Source: an uncultured Pirellulaceae bacterium (GTDB lineage Bacteria > Planctomycetota > Planctomycetia > Pirellulales > Pirellulaceae). Taken from it: a stretch of 11,446 nt of DNA. Made by a program: the position numbers and the translations under genes. Below the pieces are notes generated by a model that was not told the origin of the DNA, ran no database searches, and saw nothing but the letters and a program-made list of their open reading frames with translations. The stretch is from positions 1 to 11,446 of the forward strand of contig CAKQNH010000068.1 in assembly GCA_934255105.1 (NCBI GenBank), written 5' to 3'. How positions within the stretch are numbered: position 1 is the stretch's first letter; every line of letters starts with the position of its first letter. Positions 1 to 5,847 of the stretch are shown piece after piece.

Positions 1-1
1 G

Positions 2-1159
2 CCCTACACGCGCAAGGCTCATCCCAGCTATCGGGAATCGATTCCATCGTTCGAGCTGATGAAGGACTCGATCACTATTATGCGGGGGTGTTTTGGCGGT
101 TGTACTTTTTGTTCTATCACCGCTCACCAGGGCCGCGCCATTCAGTCGCGTAGCCAAGCCAGCATCGTGTCGGAGATCGAGAACCTAGCCAAGGATAAAA
201 GCTTCAAGGGGACCGTCAGCGATATCGGCGGCCCTACCGCCAACATGTACCAGATGAAATGTACGCAACCCGAAGTCGAGGCCAAGTGTCGCCGCCAGTC
301 ATGCGTACACCCCAAGATTTGCAAATTGCTGGGTGTCGACCATCAGCCGGTGATCGAGTTGATGCGGGCCGCCCGCGAGGTCGAGGGAGTGAAGAAAGTT
401 CTAGTAGCCAGTGGCGTCCGCATGGATCTCGCGCGCTTGAGCCCTGAATACATCCGCGAGCTGACTCAGCACCACGTCGGCGGCTATCTCAAGGTCGCCC
501 CGGAACACGTCGACCCCGATGTGCTCTTCAAAATGCGCAAGCCCGCCAACGACGACTTCGAATATTTTTCCGAGGTCTTCAACGACCAGTCAAAGTCAGA
601 TGGCAAAAAACAATACTTGATCCCGTACTTCATCGCCAGCCATCCCGGCAGCGACGTCGAAGCGATGATCAATCTGGCTGTGTTTTTGAAGCAGAACGGT
701 TATAAACCCGATCAGGTGCAGGACTTTATTCCTGCACCGCTGGATATCGCCACATGCATGTATTACACCGGGCTCGATCCGTTTACGAAAAAGCCAGTGT
801 TTATTGCGAAGGGTCTGCGCGATCGCAAGACGCAGCGTGCGCTGATGCAATTCTTCAAATCGGAGAACTATTTTGAAGTCCGCGAGGCGCTCCGTTCGGC
901 CGGTCGCACCGATCTGATTGGCGATGGCTGTGATTGCTTGATTCCCGAGACTCCGCCGCGCGAAGCCATCCAGCGTCGACGCAATGATGCCAACGCCCGT
1001 TTTCGCGGCGAATACGTGCACACCATCCCCGGTGCGCAACAGGCCGCTCAACAGGGTGCTGGCACCCAGCCTGCCGCAGGTACTGGCAAGAAACGCAAAA
1101 GGCAACGCCGCCCCCGTTCTTCGGCAGGCTACCGTCCCGGCCGCAAAGGCGCGCAGTAG
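2..1159 (+). CDS. ygiQ: YgiQ-type radical SAM protein, C-terminal part (5' end outside window)
   Basis: The reading frame is open from base 2, so the gene starts upstream; the ATG at 59 is internal. About 385 C-terminal residues of a protein that is usually 600-750 residues long are present. The radical SAM cluster motif is visible as RGCFGGCTFC (CX3CX2C, about residues 10-18 counted from the ATG at 59), followed by family-typical strings such as SITAHQGR, IQSRS and DIGGPTANMY. The C-terminal part (QDFIPAPLDIATCMYYTG, then DCLIPETPP) matches the domain (DUF3362) found at the end of this family. The last 25 or so residues are a basic Lys/Arg/Gly tail. Cys residues in the CTQPEVEAKCRRQSC stretch may bind a further metal centre. 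The reaction of YgiQ proteins is not established. The gene converges on the His-rich protein gene at 1426-1782, with a tandem repeat array starting just after its TAG stop. Confidence 0.93.
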   Translation, partial: PYTRKAHPSYRESIPSFELMKDSITIMRGCFGGCTFCSITAHQGRAIQSRSQASIVSEIENLAKDKSFKGTVSDIGGPTANMYQMKCTQPEVEAKCRRQSCVHPKICKLLGVDHQPVIELMRAAREVEGVKKVLVASGVRMDLARLSPEYIRELTQHHVGGYLKVAPEHVDPDVLFKMRKPANDDFEYFSEVFNDQSKSDGKKQYLIPYFIASHPGSDVEAMINLAVFLKQNGYKPDQVQDFIPAPLDIATCMYYTGLDPFTKKPVFIAKGLRDRKTQRALMQFFKSENYFEVREALRSAGRTDLIGDGCDCLIPETPPREAIQRRRNDANARFRGEYVHTIPGAQQAAQQGAGTQPAAGTGKKRKRQRRPRSSAGYRPGRKGAQ

Positions 1160-1162
1160 CAC

Positions 1163-1380
1163 GTGGGCTAAGCTTCCAGCTTGTCAGAACGTGGGATAAG
1201 CTTCCAGCTTGTCAGAGCGTGGGATAAGCTTCCAGCTTGTCAGTACGTGGGATAAGCTTCCAGCTTGTCAGAACTGGGATAAGCTTCCAGCTTGTCAGTA
1301 CGTGGGATAAGCTTCCAGCTTGTCAGAGCGTGGGATAAGCTTCCAGCTTGTCAAAAAAAGTGGGATAGTTTTCCAGCTTA
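1163..1380. repeat. Short tandem repeat array, 7 units plus 1 diverged unit
   Basis: Unit starts lie at 1163, 1191, 1219, 1247, 1275 (one base short), 1302, 1330 and, diverged, 1360, giving a period of 27-28 bp. The shared core of units 2-7 is GATAAGCTTCCAGCTTGTC, preceded by GTG; unit 1 has C for A in this stretch. Units are separated by 4-base linkers GAAC, GAGC, GTAC, GAAC, GTAC, GAGC. As plus-strand RNA each core can fold into a stem of GAUAAGCU with AGCUUGUC (one U-G wobble) around a UCC loop; on the minus strand the wobble becomes an A-C mismatch, so the hairpin favours plus-strand transcripts, i.e. the 3' UTR of the YgiQ gene. The array begins 3 bases after that stop codon. It is not a CRISPR: the spacers are only 4 bases long and nearly invariant. 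Confidence 0.95.
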
Positions 1381-1411
1381 CCGATCAGCGACAGGCTAGG
1401 AACTATCCCAC
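1353..1411 (-). terminator. Rho-independent terminator of the His-rich protein gene
   Basis: Read on the minus strand, GTGGGATAGTT (complement of 1401-1411) pairs perfectly with AACTATCCCAC (complement of 1360-1370), and the 3' arm is followed directly by seven T residues (complement of 1353-1359). The stem can extend with CC/GG and AGC/GCT pairs across small bulges. It starts 15 bases after the stop codon of the minus-strand gene at 1426-1782. In the plus direction there is no T run after the hairpin. The 3' arm lies inside the diverged eighth unit of the tandem array. Confidence 0.82.
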
Positions 1412-1425
1412 AAAAAGTTTAGCCG

Positions 1426-1782
1426 TTAACGGTGGTAGTGTCCCGAACGATGCACATCGTAATGTCCTGGCACGATATGAAAATGGAATCCATGCCGTTG
1501 GATGCTCGGACGGTGGTAGTCCAGGTGCGTCGTGTCGTGCCACACGGGTCGGCGGACCTGATGACCATATCCGCCTGAGTAGTAGCTGTGATAACCTGCA
1601 TGGCTTCCGTGGTGACCATGGCTTCCGTGATGACCATAGCTTCCGTGATGACCATAGCTTCCGTGATGACCATGGCTTCCATGGCTTCCACCATGACGGC
1701 CCCACTGAGCGCTGGCGGGTGCCGCACTCATGCACATTGCTCCCACAGCCGCGACGGCGGTCAGCGTCAATTTCTTAAACAT
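1426..1782 (-). CDS. Small exported His/Gly-rich protein with GHHGS(Y/H) repeats
   Basis: This is a 118-residue protein with a clear Sec signal peptide: MFKK, a hydrophobic stretch to about residue 19, and a likely cut after ASA (residue 25). The mature part has 25 His in about 93 residues. Residues 38-61 are four tandem copies of GHHGSY or GHHGSH. The C-terminal region (WHDTTHLDYH, HGFHFHIVPGHYDVH, SGHYHR) is also His- and aromatic-rich but not repetitive, which suggests a conserved domain. The only Cys is in the signal peptide. High His density suggests periplasmic or surface metal binding (Zn, Cu or Ni), which is an inference; no enzyme motif is seen. The start is supported by a strong ribosome binding site, GAGGGGG, six bases before the ATG. 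The gene has its own terminator and probably its own promoter. I do not recognise a named family. Confidence 0.85.
   Translation of the reverse strand: MFKKLTLTAVAAVGAMCMSAAPASAQWGRHGGSHGSHGHHGSYGHHGSYGHHGSHGHHGSHAGYHSYYSGGYGHQVRRPVWHDTTHLDYHRPSIQRHGFHFHIVPGHYDVHRSGHYHR
1600..1671 (-). repeat. 18-bp coding tandem repeat, 4 copies
   Basis: Four consecutive 18-bp units encode GHHGSY, GHHGSY, GHHGSH, GHHGSH inside the His-rich protein. Neighbouring units are nearly identical at the DNA level (each contains the plus-strand string TTCCGTGATGACCATAGC or a close variant), so the copy number could change by slippage while keeping the frame. Confidence 0.9.
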
Positions 1783-1854
1783 TTCTTTCCCCCTCTTCGA
1801 GAAGCGATTGCCTGAGCCTCCGGTTGAACACCCGAGGTAACAATCTCCTTAACT

Positions 1855-1870
1855 CGCATAACACGTGCCA
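1855..1870 (-). promoter_or_regulatory. Possible sigma-54 (-24/-12) promoter of the His-rich protein gene
   Basis: The minus strand reads TGGCACGTGTTATGCG. This fits the RpoN pattern TGGCAC-N5-TTGC with exact GG-to-GC spacing and one mismatch (A for T in the -12 element). Transcription would start near 1843, giving a leader of about 60 bases before the ATG at 1782. The match is good, but a 16-base motif can arise by chance, and the window does not show whether the organism has RpoN. Confidence 0.33.
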
Positions 1871-2028
1871 CTCGCTAAAACCAGTCTTTTTGCTGCATTT
1901 TGACATTCATGCGCATCTAAACCGCACGCTTTGAAGTCAAAGTGATATCGGGGTTTGCAGTTGTCCCGCAACGTTTGGTAATTGGCAAGCAATGCCTATC
2001 AAGTTATTCGCGATTGGCGAAGCAGCAA

Positions 2029-2059
2029 CTTTGGAGTGCTGGGACTTGTCGTAGCTTTT
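2029..2059 (-). repeat. 31-bp inverted repeat, left copy
   Basis: Read on the minus strand this copy begins AAAAGCTACGACAAGTC and ends in TCCAAAG. It matches the right copy at 2195-2225 at 29 of 31 positions in inverted orientation. The flanking sequence also carries TTTGACGGT (2087-2095), whose complement ACCGTCAAA occurs at 2160-2168 on the inner side of the right copy. The similarity therefore extends beyond the 31 bp as separated blocks. Confidence 0.85.
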
Positions 2060-2147
2060 GGAGTTGGCTGAGGAGGCGGCAAGAGTTTTGACGGTGAGTA
2101 GTGGGCCGGTAGCGGAGCAGACTTTTCGGATGCCTGGGCTTGGCTCG

Positions 2148-2169
2148 AAGTTTTTTCCTACCGTCAAAC
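2148..2169 (+). repeat. Direct repeat block TCGAAGTTTTTTC..CCGTCA, copy 1
   Basis: The block starts TCGAAGTTTTTTC and ends CCGTCAAAC. A second copy lies at 2239-2263. The two share the 13-base start and the CCGTCA.AC end, with a short variable part between. It is interleaved with the 31-bp inverted repeats, suggesting one composite repeat family. Confidence 0.65.
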
Positions 2170-2194
2170 GTTTTGGGTGGTGGAGGTATGCGTG

Positions 2195-2225
2195 AAAAGC
2201 TACGACAAGTCGCAGCAGTCCAAAG
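2195..2225 (+). repeat. 31-bp inverted repeat, right copy
   Basis: This copy begins AAAAGCTACGACAAGTC and ends in TCCAAAG. It differs from the left copy only at two C/G positions (18 and 24 of the unit). The arms are separated by 135 bp, so they could form a long-range stem in RNA or a cruciform in DNA. Two copies of a dispersed intergenic repeat inserted in opposite orientation is the simpler reading. Confidence 0.85.
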
Positions 2226-2238
2226 AGCGTGTCCGCAG

Positions 2239-2263
2239 ATCGAAGTTTTTTCGTGCCGTCAGA
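2239..2263 (+). repeat. Direct repeat block, copy 2, overlapping the ACP-AMT-TE stop codon
   Basis: It starts TCGAAGTTTTTTC and ends CCGTCAGAC. The stop codon of the minus-strand gene (2259-2261) lies within it. The repeat may therefore have supplied the present end of that protein. Confidence 0.6.
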
Positions 2264-5200
2264 CAGTCACCCGATCGGACTCTTGCATGGCGTGCCATTC
2301 AGTCTGCATGCGCGGTGCGTTGTCAGACTTGTGCGGCCAGTCGATGCGATCGAGTCCTTCGCCAATGGCCTGTTTCACTATGGCGGCGACCTGTGAGACA
2401 TACGGCGGCGTCATTAGACCAGCCGGAAAGGCGGGGACGCGGACGATGGTAACCCCTTCAGTTGCCACCAAATCCTGCTTGCCGACATAGCTGCGGTAAT
2501 CTTTGCGAGGGCGAATCAACAGGAGCTTTCCAGCGTAGGGGCGCGGACGATAGCGATCGGCCTGAGCGTCATGCAATCGCCATAGCTCGTGCATGTTGAC
2601 CGCCCCGGTCGCTGAGACAGCTTTCTGCTGGGTAAACAGCCCAGCTAGCATGCCGCGCCAATTTTTCGAGCGAGTCTTGGCGCGCTGCAGTTTGGATTTC
2701 AAAAATGCCCATTGGTCGCGCGGCTTAAGCAGTAGGAAGTTCCGCAAATGAAATTCCAATCGCTGCAGATTGTAGTAGGTTTTGATCAACGGTGTGGGGC
2801 GCGACGACTGGGCCGTTCCCCAGTCGTAGGTCTCGACGCCTGCTACGAATGCTACTTGCTGGCCCGCCGCAGCCAACTGCTGGGCGGCTTCGAATGCCAG
2901 CGTGCCACCTGAGCAATAGCCCATTAGCAAGTACGGGCCGTGCGGAAATTGCTCGCGAATGTCTTCCACGAATCGCTGCGACATCTCCTCAATCGTCAGC
3001 GGGATCTCTTCGCCATAGACGCCCGGCGAGGTCAGGCCGTAGACGGGTTGATTGTCCCCCAGTTCTTCGGCCAAATGATGGTAGACCAATGACAGCCCAT
3101 CGGCGGCCGGCATGCAAAACAGGGGAGGCAAATCCCCTTCGCATTGAATCTCCTCCAGCGTCGAAATGCGATCTCCGCGATCTGCGATTGCTCGTGAAGC
3201 ACGAGTTGGGATCAAGCCCAGCGACTGCTGGGCAGTCGCAGTTGCAAACGTTGTCGTTGTCGTAGTCGTTGTCGACGCGAAGCTACTGGACTGCGCGAAA
3301 GTCGCGGCCGGGGAACGGTCAACCAATGGAATTGTAGCTGAGCCAACTGTTGAAGGTGTCGTAGCAGGGGCTGCTGTGGGGGGCGAATTTGAGTCGACAG
3401 GCTTGGCACTCGCGTGCGCCGCTTCGTCGGCCTTGGGCATGAAGCCAGCATCGCGTATCTCCAGACAGCTCGATTTCACCGCTTCGACAATGCGTTGTAC
3501 ATCTTCATCGCTATGGGCCGTAGATAGGAAACAGTTGTCACCCCAGCCACGCGTGAAAATGCCACGTTCCAGTAGATGGAAATACAGCAGATCGGCGTAT
3601 TCCAAGTCGGGTGGAAACATGAATCGGAACAACGATGTGAACTGAGCTACACGGAATGGAATTAGTTCATCGACAAAAAAGCGATTGAGCTGATCTACTA
3701 AGCGGCTTGTTCTGCGAGTCAGTTCCTCTTGCAGCTCGGGGCCCTCTTCCTTGACCTTCATTAGTATTTGATGTGCGGCGGTCATCGCCAAGGGATGTCG
3801 CACAAATGTGCCGGCAAAAAATGTCATATCAGCCGTCGGCTCTGAATCGTCTTCGTACTTCCATGCACCGCCGTCGAGCGCATCCATAAAGCGCGCTGAA
3901 CCAGCCAGCGCGCCAATTGGTAGTCCCCCGCCGAGCACCTTGCCATAGGTCGCCATATCACCCCATACGTCGAACCATTCCTGCGCACCACCCTGGGCAG
4001 CCCGGAAGCCACTGATGACTTCGTCCATGATCAGCGCGATGTCACGCTCACGTGTAATTTGCCGAACGGCCTGTAAGAACTCACGCGGCTGATTCTGCGG
4101 ATCCGCACTCTGAACCGGCTCGACCAGCACACCGGCGATCTCGTCGGCGCGTTCGCGGATGGTTTGCAATGCTTCAGGGGTTCCGTAGTCGAGCACAATT
4201 GCATTGTCGGCAAACGCTTGCGGGACGCCTGGGGCGGCGGGCTGGGTGCGGCGACGATCGCCGACTACATTGGAGCGCAACAAGACCTCTTCAAAATTGC
4301 CGTGATAGTCTTTGTTGAAAAATACTATCTTCGATTTGCCAGTTACTGTGCGGGCGAGCCGCATGGCAGCCATCACCGCTTCCGAGCCGGTATTGCAGAA
4401 GGTCGCGCGATCCTTGCGCGAGAAATCGCACAACAGTTCAGCTACTTCACCCGCCAGCGGAGACTGGGGACCGACTTCGACTCCACGGTCCAATTGTTGA
4501 TGCAGGGCCGCTGTCACAAACTCTGGAGACTGGCCAAAGAGATTCAGTCCAAACCCCATGGCGATGTCGATGTACTCATTGCCATCGATGTCCCACAGTT
4601 TGGAACCAGCCGATCGCTCGACGCTAATCTGATACACGATCGACTTCCAGACGCGGCGATAGCCGGCCACACCGCGTGGATCTGCAAAGTGGGGACGATG
4701 TTTTTGAGCGTGAGCTCGCGAGCGACCGGTTTTGGCAATAAAGCGCTGCATGAAGCCAGTAAGGCTTTGCTGCTGTTGTTCGGTCAGACCACCGCTGGCC
4801 GATTTGCGGACAGGTTTATACGGCCCGAACCGCTGGAATGTTGGCTTGGTTGCAGGTGTGTTGGCTGCTGACGTGCTGCGCAGTGTCGCATTGGGCAGTG
4901 TCGCATTGGGCAGTGTCGCATTGGCCGCCGATGAAGTGGGTTGGTCCGAGCTGACATTTGCTGCTGGTCTACCGTTGCCCCGAGTGTTGGCCGCTGGTGG
5001 TGATGTTAGTGACGCCGGGGGATGTGCAGCGGCCGCGTTTGAGGCGTTCAGATTTTCGGAGTCGCGGCTCGCTGCTGCGCTCGGCGAGGCGTGTGTCAAC
5101 CGCTGATTGCTGAGCAGTTGAAGCTGCAACGCCATCAGTTGGTTCTGCTGCGCAATGATCTGTTCCAAACCTGCGGCACCGCTGCGGCTGAGCGGGCTCG

Positions 5201-5681
5201 TCGATGGCAATTGGTCTGCGCCCATTGGCGGTTGCCATTGCGAAAGCGATTGTGGCTGGGGTGCCGGCGGCAGGGTAGGTTGGTGCATTGACGGCTCTGC
5301 TGCGAGAGTTTGAGACGCAGTCGCGACCGCAGGTAAGGTGGTGGGGTTGGCTGGTTCGCCTATGTTTGGCGGTGAGTCTTCGATAGGAGCCGCCTGCTCG
5401 ACGAGCGGTGTTTGTGCGCCAAGTATCTGCGCTGGGGAGTGGCTGGAAACATAGCCCACCAGGGCATCGATGGTCGGGATCTCTTCGATCAATTGCCGGA
5501 AGGTGAGCTTCACCTTAAATTGATTCTTAATCTTCTGCGTGAACTGAATCAAGAAAAGTGAATCAAATCCCAGTTCCAGAAAAGACGCTCGACGATCGAG
5601 TTCCCGGAGGTCCAAACCGGAAGCATCATTGAGAATTTTGGCTATGGCCGTTTCTGCGGCTGAGGTGACATCGTGGGTCAT
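2259..5681 (-). CDS. Hybrid PKS subunit: ACP - class III aminotransferase (AMT) - thioesterase-like
   Basis: This 1140-residue protein is the second PKS subunit. Residues 5-80 are an acyl carrier protein with the phosphopantetheine site LGFDSL (Ser41). Residues 85-280 are a Pro/Ala/Ser/Gln-rich linker holding a short amphipathic helix (about 171-190, QQNQLMALQLQLL). Residues 283-745 are a class III PLP aminotransferase of the PKS/NRPS AMT type, with GGLT, ERSAGS.LWD.DGNEY, NTGSEA (432-435), YHG (459-461), MDEV (Asp553) and YGK (Lys581, predicted PLP Schiff base). A Ser/Thr/Ala linker including eight Thr (804-811) follows. Residues 850-1105 are an alpha/beta-hydrolase thioesterase with nucleophile motif GYCSGG (Ser924). 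In known systems (McyE, MycA) AMT converts a beta-keto group on the ACP to a beta-amine. The usual catalytic acid is Glu950, and Pro1086 sits where the catalytic His is expected. The start is chosen because the ACP fold begins directly after it; the ribosome site is weak. It lies 166 bp downstream of the KS-AT gene. Confidence 0.93.
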   Translation of the reverse strand: MTHDVTSAAETAIAKILNDASGLDLRELDRRASFLELGFDSLFLIQFTQKIKNQFKVKLTFRQLIEEIPTIDALVGYVSSHSPAQILGAQTPLVEQAAPIEDSPPNIGEPANPTTLPAVATASQTLAAEPSMHQPTLPPAPQPQSLSQWQPPMGADQLPSTSPLSRSGAAGLEQIIAQQNQLMALQLQLLSNQRLTHASPSAAASRDSENLNASNAAAAHPPASLTSPPAANTRGNGRPAANVSSDQPTSSAANATLPNATLPNATLRSTSAANTPATKPTFQRFGPYKPVRKSASGGLTEQQQQSLTGFMQRFIAKTGRSRAHAQKHRPHFADPRGVAGYRRVWKSIVYQISVERSAGSKLWDIDGNEYIDIAMGFGLNLFGQSPEFVTAALHQQLDRGVEVGPQSPLAGEVAELLCDFSRKDRATFCNTGSEAVMAAMRLARTVTGKSKIVFFNKDYHGNFEEVLLRSNVVGDRRRTQPAAPGVPQAFADNAIVLDYGTPEALQTIRERADEIAGVLVEPVQSADPQNQPREFLQAVRQITRERDIALIMDEVISGFRAAQGGAQEWFDVWGDMATYGKVLGGGLPIGALAGSARFMDALDGGAWKYEDDSEPTADMTFFAGTFVRHPLAMTAAHQILMKVKEEGPELQEELTRRTSRLVDQLNRFFVDELIPFRVAQFTSLFRFMFPPDLEYADLLYFHLLERGIFTRGWGDNCFLSTAHSDEDVQRIVEAVKSSCLEIRDAGFMPKADEAAHASAKPVDSNSPPTAAPATTPSTVGSATIPLVDRSPAATFAQSSSFASTTTTTTTTFATATAQQSLGLIPTRASRAIADRGDRISTLEEIQCEGDLPPLFCMPAADGLSLVYHHLAEELGDNQPVYGLTSPGVYGEEIPLTIEEMSQRFVEDIREQFPHGPYLLMGYCSGGTLAFEAAQQLAAAGQQVAFVAGVETYDWGTAQSSRPTPLIKTYYNLQRLEFHLRNFLLLKPRDQWAFLKSKLQRAKTRSKNWRGMLAGLFTQQKAVSATGAVNMHELWRLHDAQADRYRPRPYAGKLLLIRPRKDYRSYVGKQDLVATEGVTIVRVPAFPAGLMTPPYVSQVAAIVKQAIGEGLDRIDWPHKSDNAPRMQTEWHAMQESDRVTV
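3249..3274 (-). repeat. Trinucleotide run encoding poly-Thr in the AMT-TE linker
   Basis: On the coding strand this is a run of ACG/ACA/ACT codons giving eight consecutive Thr (residues 804-811) in the linker between the aminotransferase and thioesterase-like domains. It is a low-complexity flexible linker with no expected catalytic role. Confidence 0.8.
4881..4925 (-). repeat. 15-bp coding tandem repeat, 3 copies, in the ACP-AMT linker
   Basis: Three head-to-tail copies of the plus-strand unit CAGTGTCGCATTGGG (last base C in copy 3) encode NATLP-type pentapeptides at about residues 253-267 of the ACP-AMT-TE protein. The repeats keep the frame, so copy-number change would only alter linker length. 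Confidence 0.9.
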
Positions 5682-5847
5682 AATCTCAAACTTCTAAAAC
5701 TAATTTTGTGCTTCCTGCTGAAACCGGTCATTGGCCTAGAAGCCATTGTCGCGGATTGGGTAGCCGCAGTCGGCAGATGTTGGATCATCCATGTACCCTC
5801 CAATGCCTGGCGACTTCGTCTACGAGTGCTGCTTTTGGGCGGGTGCA
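5682..5847. other. Spacer between the two PKS genes
   Basis: This 166-bp gap separates the stop of the FkbH-ACP-KS-AT gene (TAA at 5848-5850) from the start of the ACP-AMT-TE gene. I see no terminator hairpin with a T run and no convincing promoter. A 60-codon minus-strand frame at 5678-5860 overlaps both genes and shows no domain. The two genes are probably cotranscribed, but the spacing is longer than in tight operons. Confidence 0.55.

Larger units (their letters stand above)
1796..2258. other. Intergenic region without a convincing gene
   Basis: This stretch lies between the start of the His-rich protein gene and the stop of the ACP-AMT-TE gene. It holds the possible sigma-54 promoter (1855-1870), a small perfect palindrome CTTTGA-AG-TCAAAG at 1929-1942, and the repeats listed separately between 2029 and 2263. 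Short open frames here (for example minus-strand 1937-2167) consist largely of translated repeat and have no supporting start signal or recognisable domain. No canonical terminator with a T run is visible for the minus-strand gene that ends at 2259. Confidence 0.6.

Noticed and set aside
596..1162. 188-codon minus-strand frame opposite the YgiQ gene
   Set aside because: It lies wholly antisense to a well-supported radical SAM gene and shows no domain or start signal.
1163..1380. CRISPR array
   Set aside because: Units are separated by only 4 nearly constant bases, so there are no spacers, and no cas genes are present.
1937..2167. 76-codon minus-strand frame in the intergenic region
   Set aside because: Much of it is translated dispersed repeat (2029-2059 and flanks), and there is no ribosome site or domain to support it.
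4164..4871. 235-codon plus-strand frame opposite the aminotransferase domain
   Set aside because: It is a shadow of the AMT coding sequence; the minus strand carries all the conserved PLP-enzyme motifs.
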